From: Actinokineospora baliensis | GTDB taxonomy: Bacteria > Actinomycetota > Actinomycetes > Mycobacteriales > Pseudonocardiaceae | Assembly: GCF_016907695.1 (NCBI RefSeq) | Contig: NZ_JAFBCK010000001.1 | Span: 3,279,001-3,343,000, forward strand | Length of the DNA stretch: 64,000 nucleotides | Direction: 5' to 3' | Shown: one piece after another, positions 24,809-33,680 of the stretch | Layout: each line of letters begins with the position of its first letter | How positions within the stretch are numbered: position 1 is the first letter of the stretch | Notes under the pieces: model-generated | The model's input: the letters and a program-made list of their open reading frames with translations, nothing else | Told to the model about the DNA's origin: nothing | Database searches by the model: none | Program-made: the position numbers and the translations under genes

Positions 24809-26433
24809 CCGTCAAGACAACCCGGGCGCAGCTGGCCGCCGACCCCGACCTGGGCATCGGCAACGTGCTCAGCACGCTCGTGCGCAACGGCTACGGCCTC
24901 GACGAGCCGACGCTGAGCTTCGACACCGAGGTCGACGGCCACCCCGCGTGGGAGCCGCTGACCCTGCGGCAGCTGGAGTTCCAGGTCGCCTCGCGCGCCT
25001 CGATCTTCCACGCCAAGGGCATCGTCTCGCGCGACCCGGTCGCCATCTACGTGACCGACTCCGCCGACCTGGTGCTCAACTACCTGGCGCTGGCCCGCAT
25101 CGGCGCGATCCCGGCGCTGGTCAACAAGAACCTGCCCGGCGAGACCGCCGCGCTCTACATCACCAGGGTCCGCCCGGTCGCGGTGATCACCGACGCCGAC
25201 CACCTGGCCCGCCTCGACGGCCGGGTCGAGGGCGTCGACCTGTTCCTCGATGTCACTGACGTGCTCAACGGCGACCCGTCGGCGGCGCCGCGGCAGTACC
25301 GCCACCACGCCGACGACCCGGTGGTGATCACCCACTCCTCGGGCACCACCGGCATGCCCAAGGCCGTCGTCGCCTCGCACTCGAGCCTGTTCGCCTCGGT
25401 CCGCCACCGGCTGCGCCTGCCGCGCGCCCAGGGCGTCGACCGGATGCTGAGCGCGCTGCCCGCCAACCACGCGGCCATCGTCATCGCCACCAGCCTGGCG
25501 CTGAGCAACCGCTCGCAGCTGCTGTGCCTGTCGGAGCAGTCCGGGACCAAGGTCCTCGAGGCCGTCGACCGCTGGAAGCCGACCTGCGTGCTCGGCTTCG
25601 CCGCGACCTGGCCCGAGCTGGTCTCGCACGACCTGACCGGCTACGACGTGTCCTCGGTGCAGTTCTGGTGGAACACCGGCGACTGCGCGCACGAGGCGCA
25701 CATCCGCAGGCTCATCGCCGCGGGCACCCGCACGGTGGTCACCGCGCAGGGCGTGAGCCAGGTGCCGGGGTCGGCGTTCATCGACGGGCTGGGCTCCACC
25801 GAGATGGGCCACTCGCAGTTCTTCATCACCCACACCCCCGACACCGACCGCTACGGCCGCTGCATCGGCAAGCCGCACGCCTTCGCCGACATCGCGGTGC
25901 TCGACGACAACGGCGACAAGCTGCCCGTCGGCGAGGTCGGCCAGCTCGGGGTGCGGTCGCCAACCCTGGCGCCGGGGTACTGGAACGACTCGGTGACCAC
26001 CTACCGCAGCAGGCTCGCCGGGTACTTCCTCACCGGTGACCTCGCCTACCGCGACGCGGAGGGCTACTACTACCACGTCGACCGCGCCGTGGACGCCATC
26101 GACCTCGGCGAGGGCAAGCGCTTGTACACCGCGCAGTCCGAGGAGCGGGTGCTCGCGGCCAACCCGGACGTGCTCGACTGCACCGTGGTGGCGGTCAAGG
26201 ACGACGACGGCCAGGTGGCCGCCGCGGTCCTGCTGACGCTCAACGCGGGCGCCGACACCTCCGTCGACCACACCGCCTCGGTGAAGGCGGCGCTGCCCGA
26301 GTACGTCGCCGCCACCATCCGCGAGGTCGTCGTGGTCAACGAGGACGACATCCCGCGCGGCGCCACCGGCAAGGTCCGCAAGGTCGTCCTCCGGCAGCAG
26401 CACGCCGACCGGCTCCGCGCGGTGACCGCGTGA
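24805..26433 (+). CDS. AMP-dependent acyl/aryl-acid ligase B
   Basis: 542 residues. VVITHSSGTTGMPKAVV is the P-loop, GLGSTEMGHSQF the A5 region, YFLTGDLAYRDAEGYYYHVDR the A7/A8 region and PRGATGKVRK the A10 Lys. The hinge segment after the D-R (AVDAIDLGEGKRLYTAQSEE) lacks the common I-K-x-x-G-x-x-I pattern, so this is a different branch from ligase A. It probably activates a second acid, for example Hpg or the finished acyl chain. GTG 24805 follows AGAGGAG, with a four-base overlap with the preceding gene and GTGA coupling to the KS2 gene downstream. Confidence 0.9.
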   Translation: MTVKTTRAQLAADPDLGIGNVLSTLVRNGYGLDEPTLSFDTEVDGHPAWEPLTLRQLEFQVASRASIFHAKGIVSRDPVAIYVTDSADLVLNYLALARIGAIPALVNKNLPGETAALYITRVRPVAVITDADHLARLDGRVEGVDLFLDVTDVLNGDPSAAPRQYRHHADDPVVITHSSGTTGMPKAVVASHSSLFASVRHRLRLPRAQGVDRMLSALPANHAAIVIATSLALSNRSQLLCLSEQSGTKVLEAVDRWKPTCVLGFAATWPELVSHDLTGYDVSSVQFWWNTGDCAHEAHIRRLIAAGTRTVVTAQGVSQVPGSAFIDGLGSTEMGHSQFFITHTPDTDRYGRCIGKPHAFADIAVLDDNGDKLPVGEVGQLGVRSPTLAPGYWNDSVTTYRSRLAGYFLTGDLAYRDAEGYYYHVDRAVDAIDLGEGKRLYTAQSEERVLAANPDVLDCTVVAVKDDDGQVAAAVLLTLNAGADTSVDHTASVKAALPEYVAATIREVVVVNEDDIPRGATGKVRKVVLRQQHADRLRAVTA

Positions 26434-27692
26434 GCGCCACGGGCCGCACGGCGGTCATCACCGGCATCGGCATGATCACCCCCGCTGGCCGGGGGCGCAC
26501 CGAGACCTTCGACGCGCAGTGCGAGGGCCGCTCCGGCATCGTTACCCCGCCGCGCGAGCACGTCGTGGCCACCTGGATCGAGAACGCCGGTGTGGCACCG
26601 GAGGTCGACCCGGCGTCCATCTACGACCGGGCCGACCCGTGCCTGGACCGCTACGTGCTGCTCGCGCTGGCCGCGGCCGACGACGCGATCGCCGACGCGG
26701 GTCTCGCGGTGGGCGACAACGCCGACCCGCACCGGATCGCCACGGTCGTCTCCAGCGGCGGCGGCGGTCTGCTCACCTACGAGGAGCAGGCCTCGGCGCG
26801 CCGGGCCAAGGGGCGCACCGGGATCAGCCCGTACATGATCCCCGGCATCCTGCCGAACATGGCCGCCGCGCGGATCGCGCTGCGGTTCGGCCTGCGCGGC
26901 TACAGCGCCGCCGTGGCCACCGCGTGCGCCGCCGGTGCCCAGTCGATCGCCGACGGGCTGCGGCTCATCCGCGCGGGCGACGCGGACGTGGTGGTCTGCG
27001 GCGGTACCGACGCGCCGCTGCACCCGAGCATCGCCACCGGGTTCGTCAACGCCCGCGCCACCGCCAACGGCTGGGCCGACCCGACCCAGGCGAGCCGCCC
27101 GTTCGACAAGGGCCGCAACGGTTTCGTGCTCAGCGAGGGCTCCTGCGTCGTCGTGCTGGAGAGCGTCGAGCACGCCAACGCCCGCGGTGCGGCCGGGTAC
27201 GCCGACCTCATCGGCTGGGGCGGCACCACCGACGCGCACCACCTGACCGCGCCGCGCGCCGACGGTGAGGGCGCGGCGGAGGCGATGCGCCGAGCGGTCG
27301 CCAACGCCGGTCTCGTCCCGTCCGATGTGGACTACATCAACGCGCACGGCACCAGCACCAAGCGCGGTGACGTCGCCGAGACCAAGGCCGTGCACGACGT
27401 GTTCGGCGACCACGCACCCGCGGTCAGCGCGACCAAGTCCGTGATCGGGCACTCGCTCGCGGCCGCTGGCGCGATCGAGGCGGCGGTGACCGCGCTGGCG
27501 ATCGCCAAGAGCACCCTGCCGCCCACGTTCAACCTGGCCGAGGTCGACCCGCGCTGCGAACTCGACCACGTGCTGGACAAGCCGAGGCAGGGACCGGTGT
27601 CGGTCGCGCTGTCGAACTCCTTCGGGTTCGGCGGGCACAACATCAGCCTCGCGCTGGGTCCGGCGAGCACCACGGCGAAGCGGTTCGGCTGA
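26430..27692 (+). CDS. Beta-ketoacyl-ACP synthase 2 (FabF-like)
   Basis: 420 residues, full FabF length. The triad is Cys166 in VATACAAGAQS, His306 in INAHGTSTKRGD and His341 in KSVIGHSLAAAG, with the SNSFGFGGHN C-terminus. It resembles primary-metabolic FabF and actinomycete type II KSs more closely than KS1 does. In this operon it would condense malonyl units or form a bond between two carrier-bound acyl groups. A second FabF-like enzyme in a cluster can also act as self-resistance to a FabF inhibitor. GTGA coupling with ligase B and a one-base overlap with the next gene. Confidence 0.92.
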   Translation: MSATGRTAVITGIGMITPAGRGRTETFDAQCEGRSGIVTPPREHVVATWIENAGVAPEVDPASIYDRADPCLDRYVLLALAAADDAIADAGLAVGDNADPHRIATVVSSGGGGLLTYEEQASARRAKGRTGISPYMIPGILPNMAAARIALRFGLRGYSAAVATACAAGAQSIADGLRLIRAGDADVVVCGGTDAPLHPSIATGFVNARATANGWADPTQASRPFDKGRNGFVLSEGSCVVVLESVEHANARGAAGYADLIGWGGTTDAHHLTAPRADGEGAAEAMRRAVANAGLVPSDVDYINAHGTSTKRGDVAETKAVHDVFGDHAPAVSATKSVIGHSLAAAGAIEAAVTALAIAKSTLPPTFNLAEVDPRCELDHVLDKPRQGPVSVALSNSFGFGGHNISLALGPASTTAKRFG

Positions 27693-28195
27693 TGGACGGG
27701 GGCGAGGAGGATTTCGGGCCACCACCGCTGCACGAGTTCTGGTGGCTGCACGACGCGCGCTGGTACCAGGGCGTGTTGCGCCGGTTCGGCCAGGACGCGG
27801 CGAACGAGATCAACGCCGAGGCCATCCGGTTCGTGTTCCGCCGAATCGCCCGCTGGTACCGCCACCAGCACGGCCTCGACTTCACCGCGATGTCGCTCGA
27901 CGAATTCGTCAAGTGGTTCGAGGAAATCCCCAAGGTGTCCTGGAACTCGGAGATGATGACCGCCGAGCACGCGGTGACCGGGGACAACGAGTGGGAAAGC
28001 GTCATCACCAAGAACTACTCGCTGCGCATGCTGGCCGCCGCACGTGCGTTGGACGGGTACGAATGCCCGTGTCCGCAGATGCGTGAGGGCTGGTTCGAGG
28101 GAATGGGGGTCACCGTGCGTGATTCCCGGGTGTCGTGCGTGCGTACCGGTGGTGAAGTGTGCCGATTCCATGCGGTTATGGACCCCCGGCCATGA
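27692..28195 (+). CDS. Small Cys-rich protein, DUF6125/ATC-hydrolase-like
   Basis: 167 residues. EFWWLHDARWYQGVLRRFGQDAANEINAEA and the final VCRFHAVMD resemble a loosely defined group annotated DUF6125 or L-2-amino-thiazoline-4-carboxylate hydrolase-like/4-vinyl-reductase-like ligand-binding proteins. The resemblance is from memory and is not certain. Cysteines sit in YECPCPQM, SCV and VCRF and could bind metal or a thioester intermediate. Translation is coupled to KS2 (ATG overlaps the stop), so it probably acts on the KS product. A hairpin terminator candidate follows at 28249. Confidence 0.6.
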   Translation: MDGGEEDFGPPPLHEFWWLHDARWYQGVLRRFGQDAANEINAEAIRFVFRRIARWYRHQHGLDFTAMSLDEFVKWFEEIPKVSWNSEMMTAEHAVTGDNEWESVITKNYSLRMLAAARALDGYECPCPQMREGWFEGMGVTVRDSRVSCVRTGGEVCRFHAVMDPRP

Positions 28196-28248
28196 CGATT
28201 GTGGTAAACATGTTCTAGCGCCGGGTCGGCCTCAACAATCGACAAAAC

Positions 28249-28281
28249 ACGCGCGGATGATCTCATCACCCGCGTTTATTT
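28249..28281 (+). terminator. Hairpin with T-rich tail between the Cys-rich protein gene and hmaS
   Basis: ACGCG-C-GG-A-TGAT pairs imperfectly with ATCA-CCCGCGT around a CTC loop and is followed by TTTATTT. This is close to a rho-independent terminator and would separate the AMP-ligase/KS transcript from hmaS, which has 145 bases of its own upstream sequence. Confidence 0.5.
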
Positions 28282-28340
28282 CCGGCGCCGTCGAACCCGG
28301 TGCCCATCGGTAGCGGAGTCATTCCCGAAAGGGGAAGAAA

Positions 28341-29417
28341 ATGGATATCCAGGACATCGACCACGTCGAGCTCTACGTCGGAGACGTCCAGCAGTCCGCG
28401 TTCTACCTGTGCACCGCCTTCGGCTTCCGGGTGGCGGGGCAGGGCGGGCCGGAGACGAGCCTGCCCGACGACCGGTCGCTGCTGCTGCGGCACGGTCGAA
28501 TACAGCTGCTGCTCACCTCGGGGCTCAACCCGCGCAGCGCGGCCGCCCAGTACGTGGCCCGCCACGGCGACGGCGTGTCCAGCCTGGCCTTCACCGTCGA
28601 CGACGCCAAGGCCGCCTTCGCCGAGGCCGTGCGCCGCGGCGCGACCGCGGTCGCCGAGCCGGTCACCCACACCGACGGCGACACCAGCGTCACCATCGCC
28701 GAGGTCATCGGCTTCGGCGACGTGCGGCACCGGTTCATCGAGCGCCGCGGCGAGCGCGACGAGTTCCTGCCCGGCGTGATCGGCATGCTCACCCACGACG
28801 TCGAGGAGGGCGACAGCCTGCTCGACATCGTCGACCACATCGCCGTCTGCCTGCCTGCCGGCACGCTGGCCGACACCGTCCAGTTCTACAAGGACGTCTT
28901 CGACTTCGACCAGATCTTCGAGGAGTACATCGAGATCGGCGACCAGGCGATGGACTCCAAGGTGGTGCAGAGCAAGTCCACCAAGGTCACCTTCACCCTG
29001 ATCGAGCCGGACAGCACCCGCCGCCCCGGCCAGATCGACGACTTCCTGGCCCGCCACGACGGCGCCGGGGTGCAGCACCTGGCGTTCCTCACCGACGACA
29101 TCGTCGGCTCGGTGGAGACCTTCGCCGCCCGCGGCGTGCAGTTCCTGTCCACCCCGAGCAGCTACTACGACGCGCTGCAGGAGCGGCTGGGCCGGGTCGA
29201 CCTGGGGGTCGAGGCGCTGCGCCGGACCAACGTGCTCGTCGACCGCGACCACTGGGGTGAGGTCTTCCAGATCTTCACCCGCTCCATCCACGCCCGCGGC
29301 ACCTACTTCCTGGAGGTCATCGACCGCCACGGTGCCAAGACCTTCGGCAGCGGCAACATCCGCGCGCTCTACGAGGCCGTGCTGCGCGCCTCCGAGAGCC
29401 CCGCCACCGCGGGCTGA
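28341..29417 (+). CDS. hmaS: 4-hydroxymandelate synthase (HPPD-fold Fe(II) dioxygenase)
   Basis: 358 residues. Two vicinal-oxygen-chelate halves carry the Fe(II) ligands His166 (DIVDHIAVCL), His246 (GVQHLAFL) and Glu325 (FLEVIDRHGAKTFGSGNI). Segments such as GFGDVRH, QIFEEYIEIG and AMDSKVVQSKS follow HmaS of glycopeptide producers, as I recall it, rather than HPPD. It converts 4-hydroxyphenylpyruvate and O2 to 4-hydroxymandelate and CO2, the first committed step to Hpg. ATG 28341 follows AAAGGGGAAG. Its own leader and a terminator before it suggest a separate promoter. Confidence 0.92.
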   Translation: MDIQDIDHVELYVGDVQQSAFYLCTAFGFRVAGQGGPETSLPDDRSLLLRHGRIQLLLTSGLNPRSAAAQYVARHGDGVSSLAFTVDDAKAAFAEAVRRGATAVAEPVTHTDGDTSVTIAEVIGFGDVRHRFIERRGERDEFLPGVIGMLTHDVEEGDSLLDIVDHIAVCLPAGTLADTVQFYKDVFDFDQIFEEYIEIGDQAMDSKVVQSKSTKVTFTLIEPDSTRRPGQIDDFLARHDGAGVQHLAFLTDDIVGSVETFAARGVQFLSTPSSYYDALQERLGRVDLGVEALRRTNVLVDRDHWGEVFQIFTRSIHARGTYFLEVIDRHGAKTFGSGNIRALYEAVLRASESPATAG

Positions 29418-29466
29418 GCCCGTCCACACCGGGGACAAGCACACAGGGGACAAGAGGGGAACCAGC

Positions 29467-30378
29467 GTGACCACGCAACTGCGTACGTTCGACCTGACCG
29501 ACGAAGAGCGCGCGTTACTGCCGACCGACGAAGAGGTCCAGTTCTACGCCGAGCACGGGTGGTACCTGAGCAAGAAGCTGTTCACCGACGAGGAGATCGA
29601 CACCCTCGTCGCCGCGAGCGAGGCGTACTACGCGGGCCACCGCGACCGCACCCTGCCCGCGCACCCGCCGCGGCTGGCCTACTGGACGCCCGAGAAGGGC
29701 GCGGTCCAGCGGCACAACGACTACGTGCACTACGAGGACGACGCCATCGGCGCGATCCTGCGCAAGCCGCTGGTGGGCGCGGTGGCCGCGCGGCTGGCCG
29801 AGGCCGAGGAGATCCGGGTCTTCCAGTCGACCCTGATCTACAAGCAGCCCCGGCCCGACGACGTCACCAACATCGTCCCGTGGCACTTCGACAAGCACTA
29901 CTGGTCGACCTCCACCTCGGAGCGGATGCTGACCGCGTTCATCCCCTTCCACGACTGCACCGAGGAGATGGGCACCATCACCATGGTGGACGGCAGCCAC
30001 CTGTGGAAGGAGATCGGCGACAACGACACCACCAACCGCCACTTCGCCGACCGCGACCGCTCCGAGCTCGACCAGATGCTGGAGGACAACGCGGCCTTCA
30101 ACAACGTCGAGGTGAAGAAGGTCCCCATGGAGATCCCCAAGGGGCACATGAGCTTCCACCACTGCAAGACCTACCACGGCAGCGGCGCCAACGTCAGCGA
30201 CCGCCCGCGCCGCGCGATCTCCCTGCACCTGCAGGACGGCGCCAACGCCTACCGGGACTTCCACACCTCCGACGGCGGCCAGGTCAACTACAACCACGAC
30301 TTCATCGTGCGCAAGACCGCCGCGGGCACGCCGGACTACGCCGACCCCGAGTTCTGCCCGGTCCTCTGGAAGTCCTGA
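29467..30378 (+). CDS. Phytanoyl-CoA dioxygenase-family Fe(II)/2-oxoglutarate oxygenase
   Basis: 303 residues. HFDKHYW provides the H-x-D iron ligands, and CKTYHGSGANVSDRPRRAIS provides the distal His and the Arg that binds 2-oxoglutarate. ITMVDGSHLWKEI is typical of PhyH-family proteins. It would hydroxylate, desaturate or halogenate; the Asp is present, so halogenase function is unlikely. GTG 29467 follows GAGGGG. It lies 49 bases after hmaS and 51 before the FAD protein gene, so the three are probably one transcript. The substrate is probably a carrier- or CoA-bound intermediate (inference). Confidence 0.88.
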   Translation: MTTQLRTFDLTDEERALLPTDEEVQFYAEHGWYLSKKLFTDEEIDTLVAASEAYYAGHRDRTLPAHPPRLAYWTPEKGAVQRHNDYVHYEDDAIGAILRKPLVGAVAARLAEAEEIRVFQSTLIYKQPRPDDVTNIVPWHFDKHYWSTSTSERMLTAFIPFHDCTEEMGTITMVDGSHLWKEIGDNDTTNRHFADRDRSELDQMLEDNAAFNNVEVKKVPMEIPKGHMSFHHCKTYHGSGANVSDRPRRAISLHLQDGANAYRDFHTSDGGQVNYNHDFIVRKTAAGTPDYADPEFCPVLWKS

Positions 30379-30429
30379 CCGCCCGCCGGTGATCACGTGG
30401 GCGGTGGCGCCCCGAGGAGAGGGAACGAG

Positions 30430-32385
30430 ATGGCGTTGAGTGTTGACCCGTCGCGCACCGGTCGGATCGCCGTGTGCGTGGTCGGCATGGGCCCGCGTGG
30501 CCTGTCGGTGCTGGAGCGGATCTGCGCCAACGCCAGGGACTTCCCCCGGGTGGAGCTGACCGTCCACGTGGTCGACCCGCACCACCCCGGTGCGGGTGAT
30601 GTCTGGCGCACCAGCCAGGACCGCCAGCTGCTGTTGAACACCGTCGCCTCGCAGGTGTCGATGTTCACCGACGACAGCGTTGAGCTGGCGGGGCGGTTGG
30701 AGGTCGGACCGAGCCTCTATGAGTGGGCGCGGTTCTTGGTGCTGATGGGCAACTCCGAGGGGTACCCGGAAGAGGTGCTGGCTCAGGCCCGCGAGCTCGG
30801 ACCGGACTCTTACCCCTCTCGGTCGTTCTACGGTCACTACCTCAAGTGGGTGTTCCGCCGCGTAGTGCGGCAGGCTCCCGGGACGGTGCGGGTGGAGGTG
30901 CACCGCTCGCGAGCGGTGTCCCTCGAGGACGCCACCAGCACCGCCGACGGGCCGCAGACCGTCTTGCTCGAAGACGGCACCCGACTCGATGACCTTGCCG
31001 CGGTCATCTTGGCGCAAGGGCACGTGCGAGTCCGTCCAAGTGCGACAGAGCAGACTTTGTCCGCCTACGCCGCCGAGCACGGCCTTACGTATGTGCTGCC
31101 GTCCAACCCGGCTGATGTCGACCTGTCGTCGATCCAGCCGGGTACCGCTGTCGCGTTGCGGGGACTCGGGCTGAACTTCTTCGACCACCTCGCGCTGTTC
31201 ACCCTGGCGCGCGGCGGGCGGTTCGAGCGGGTCGACGGCCGATTGGTCTACCGCGCTTCAGGGCGCGAACCCAAGCTGTACGCGGGATCCCGCCGCGGCG
31301 TGCCGTACCACGCGCGCGGGGAGAACGAGAAAGGCCCGTCTGGTCGCCACGATCCGGTCATCATCACACCCGAGGTCATCGCGGGGCTGCGAGCTCGCGG
31401 CGGGATCGACTTCCAGACGGATCTATGGCCGTTGGTCGCCAAAGAGACCGAGACGGTCTACTACACCACGCTGATCACCCAGCGCGAGTGCGGCTGTGTG
31501 GCCGATCGGTTCCGCGAGCGCTACCTGGACAAGGCGTGGGGCGACCCGGCAGAGGCTCTATTGCTCGACGAGTACGGCATCCCCACTGCCGACCGGTGGG
31601 ACTGGGAGCGGATCGCGACCCCGTACCGGGGACAGGTCTTCGCCGACCAAGAGGCGTTCCAGGAGTGGCTGCTCGACTACCTCCGCGCGGACGCCGTGCG
31701 GGCGGGGCAGGGCAACGTCACCAACCCGCTCAAGGCCGCGCTGGACGTCATGCGCGACCTGCGCAACGAGATCCGGTTGGTCGTCGACCACAACGGCCTC
31801 AGTGGACAGTCGCACCGGGACCACCTGGACGGGCACTACACGCCGCTCAACGCGTTCCTGTCGATCGGTCCGCCCGCGGCCCGCATCGAGCAGACCGTCG
31901 CGCTGATCGAGGCGGGCGTGCTGCAGGTGATGGGCCCCGGTGTCAGGGTGCGCGCCGACACCGACCAGCCCGGGTTCGTGCTCGAGTCACCCGCCGTGCC
32001 GGGGTCGGTGGTGCGCGCGACCGTGCTGATCGAGGCCCGGCTGCAGGAGATCGACCTGCGCCGGACCGCCGACCCGCTGCTGGGCAGGATGCTGGCTTCC
32101 GGTCAGTGCCGCCTGCACCGGGTGGGGGAGTACGAGACCGGTGGTCTCGCCGTCACCGCGCGGCCCTACCGGGTGATCGACGCCGACGACCGTGCGCACC
32201 CGCGCCGGTTCGCCTGCGGTGTGCCGACCGAGTCAGTGCACTGGGTGACCGCGGCGGGGATCCGCCCCGGGGTCAACTCGATGATCCTGGGCGATTCGGA
32301 CGCCATCTCCCTGGCGTGCTTGACCCTGGGCGCCCCGCTACCGCATCAGGTTGAATCCGGCAAACTAACCGCACGGTCGTGCTAG
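30430..32385 (+). CDS. Large FAD/NAD(P)-binding protein (NAD_binding_9 family)
   Basis: 651 residues. The N-terminal Rossmann motif is VCVVGMGPRGLSVLERI, followed by a long insert-rich domain with LRGLGLNFFDHLALF and REPKLYAGSRRGVPYHAR. This belongs to a family of uncharacterised FAD-NAD(P)-binding proteins common in actinomycete natural product loci. Some members relate to N-hydroxylating or lysine/ornithine oxygenase-type flavoproteins, but the reaction here is unknown. RBS GAGGAGAGGG, start ATG 30430. Placed after the PhyH oxygenase gene and before the thioesterase gene. Confidence 0.8.
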   Translation: MALSVDPSRTGRIAVCVVGMGPRGLSVLERICANARDFPRVELTVHVVDPHHPGAGDVWRTSQDRQLLLNTVASQVSMFTDDSVELAGRLEVGPSLYEWARFLVLMGNSEGYPEEVLAQARELGPDSYPSRSFYGHYLKWVFRRVVRQAPGTVRVEVHRSRAVSLEDATSTADGPQTVLLEDGTRLDDLAAVILAQGHVRVRPSATEQTLSAYAAEHGLTYVLPSNPADVDLSSIQPGTAVALRGLGLNFFDHLALFTLARGGRFERVDGRLVYRASGREPKLYAGSRRGVPYHARGENEKGPSGRHDPVIITPEVIAGLRARGGIDFQTDLWPLVAKETETVYYTTLITQRECGCVADRFRERYLDKAWGDPAEALLLDEYGIPTADRWDWERIATPYRGQVFADQEAFQEWLLDYLRADAVRAGQGNVTNPLKAALDVMRDLRNEIRLVVDHNGLSGQSHRDHLDGHYTPLNAFLSIGPPAARIEQTVALIEAGVLQVMGPGVRVRADTDQPGFVLESPAVPGSVVRATVLIEARLQEIDLRRTADPLLGRMLASGQCRLHRVGEYETGGLAVTARPYRVIDADDRAHPRRFACGVPTESVHWVTAAGIRPGVNSMILGDSDAISLACLTLGAPLPHQVESGKLTARSC

Positions 32386-32394
32386 GTTGAGGTC

Positions 32395-32865
32395 ATGACC
32401 GAGACACCACTCCGAAGTGGACCGTCGACAGAGCCGGGCACCTTCCGCCACGCCACCCGGGTCTTCTTCGACGAGCTGGACCCGATGGGCATCCTGCACA
32501 ACGCCAGGTACGCGGTCCACGTCGAGCGGGCCACCGCGGCGTTCTTCGAGAGCAACGGCTTCACCTGGGAGGCCTCGATCGAGGACAACCCGGACAAGTT
32601 CCACGCGGTCCGCCGCTTCGAGGTCGACCTGGAGCTGCCGTACCTGGGCACCGGTCCGCTCGACGTGGACCTGTGGCTCGACCACCTGGGCTCCACCAGC
32701 CTGCGCTACGGCTTCCGCTGCGTGGGACCCCGGGGCCAGACCCACGCGAGCGGCCTGCGGTCGGTCGTGAAGCTCAACCCCAAGACGTTCCGGCCGGAGC
32801 CGTGGACCGACCGGTGGCGCGAGGCGCACCTGTCGGTCCTGGGCCCGGCGCGCTCATCAGGCTGA
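32395..32865 (+). CDS. Hot-dog fold acyl-CoA/ACP thioesterase (4HBT type)
   Basis: 156 residues. FFDELDPMGILHNARYAVHVERA is the 4-hydroxybenzoyl-CoA thioesterase active-site helix with the catalytic Asp in the LDPMG segment, and the rest follows the YbgC/FadM length. It would release acyl chains from carrier protein or CoA in this cluster, or edit misloaded carrier. Nine bases after the FAD protein stop and 14 before the enoyl reductase gene, so co-transcribed with both. Confidence 0.88.
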   Translation: MTETPLRSGPSTEPGTFRHATRVFFDELDPMGILHNARYAVHVERATAAFFESNGFTWEASIEDNPDKFHAVRRFEVDLELPYLGTGPLDVDLWLDHLGSTSLRYGFRCVGPRGQTHASGLRSVVKLNPKTFRPEPWTDRWREAHLSVLGPARSSG

Positions 32866-32879
32866 TTGCGGAGGGGACC

Positions 32880-33668
32880 GTGCCAGGACTGCTCGACGGG
32901 AAGCGACTGCTGATCACCGGGGTCATCACCGACTCCTCGATCGCCTTCGAGGTGGCCAAGTACGCCGCCGAGCAGGGCGCCCAGGTCATCCTCACCGGCT
33001 TCGGGCGGATGTCGCTGGTCGAGCGCCTGGCCAAGCGCCTCGGGCCCGACGTGCCGGTGGTCGAGCTGGACGTCACCGACGCCGCCCAGCTCGCCACCCT
33101 GGCCGACCGGGTCCGCGAGCACAGCGCGTTCGCCGACGGCCTCGACGGCGTCCTGCACGCCATCGCGTACGCCCCGCCCACGTGCCTGGGCGGCGAGTTC
33201 AGCCAGGCACCCTGGGACGACGTGCAGACCGCGGTGCACGTGTCGACGTACTCGTTCAACTCGCTCACCGCCGCCTGCCTGCCGCTGCTCGGCCCCGGCT
33301 CCTCGGTCGTCGGCCTCGGCTTCGACGGGCAGGTCGCCTGGCCCACCTACAACTGGATGGGCGTGGCCAAGGCGGGCCTGGAGGCGGTCACCCGGTACCT
33401 GGCGCGCGAACTCGGGCCGCGCGGCATCCGGGTCAACCTGGTCAACTCCGGTCCGCTGCGCACCAAGGCCGCGGTGTCCATCCCCGGCTTCGCCCAGCTC
33501 AAGGCCGACTGGGACACCCACGCCCCGCTGGGCTGGGACCCGCACGACGCGCGCCCGGTGGCCACCTCGGTGTGCGCGCTGTTCTCCGACCTGCTCCCCG
33601 CGACCACCGCCTCGGTGCTCATGGTCGATGGCGGCGTGCACGCCATGGGCCTGGCCATGGGCGCCTGA
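32880..33668 (+). CDS. InhA/FabI-type NADH-dependent enoyl-ACP reductase
   Basis: 262 residues. LLITGVITDSSIAFEVA is the FabI/InhA coenzyme motif (ITDSSIA), and the active site Tyr157 and Lys164 lie in PTYNWMGVAKAGLEA. VNSGPLRTKAA and LPATTASVLMVDGGVHA follow InhA closely. It reduces trans-2-enoyl-ACP. In this cluster it may complete chain reduction with the discrete KSs, or be a resistant duplicate protecting the producer from an InhA/FabI inhibitor. No ketoreductase or dehydratase gene is present beside it. GTG 32880 follows GGAGGGG. Confidence 0.9.
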   Translation: MPGLLDGKRLLITGVITDSSIAFEVAKYAAEQGAQVILTGFGRMSLVERLAKRLGPDVPVVELDVTDAAQLATLADRVREHSAFADGLDGVLHAIAYAPPTCLGGEFSQAPWDDVQTAVHVSTYSFNSLTAACLPLLGPGSSVVGLGFDGQVAWPTYNWMGVAKAGLEAVTRYLARELGPRGIRVNLVNSGPLRTKAAVSIPGFAQLKADWDTHAPLGWDPHDARPVATSVCALFSDLLPATTASVLMVDGGVHAMGLAMGA

Positions 33669-33680
33669 GAGGATCCCGTC

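Noticed and set aside
22230..26403. Long minus-strand frames opposite the carrier protein, KS and ligase genes
   Set aside because: Low-complexity antisense translation; the plus-strand genes show catalytic motifs and start/stop coupling.
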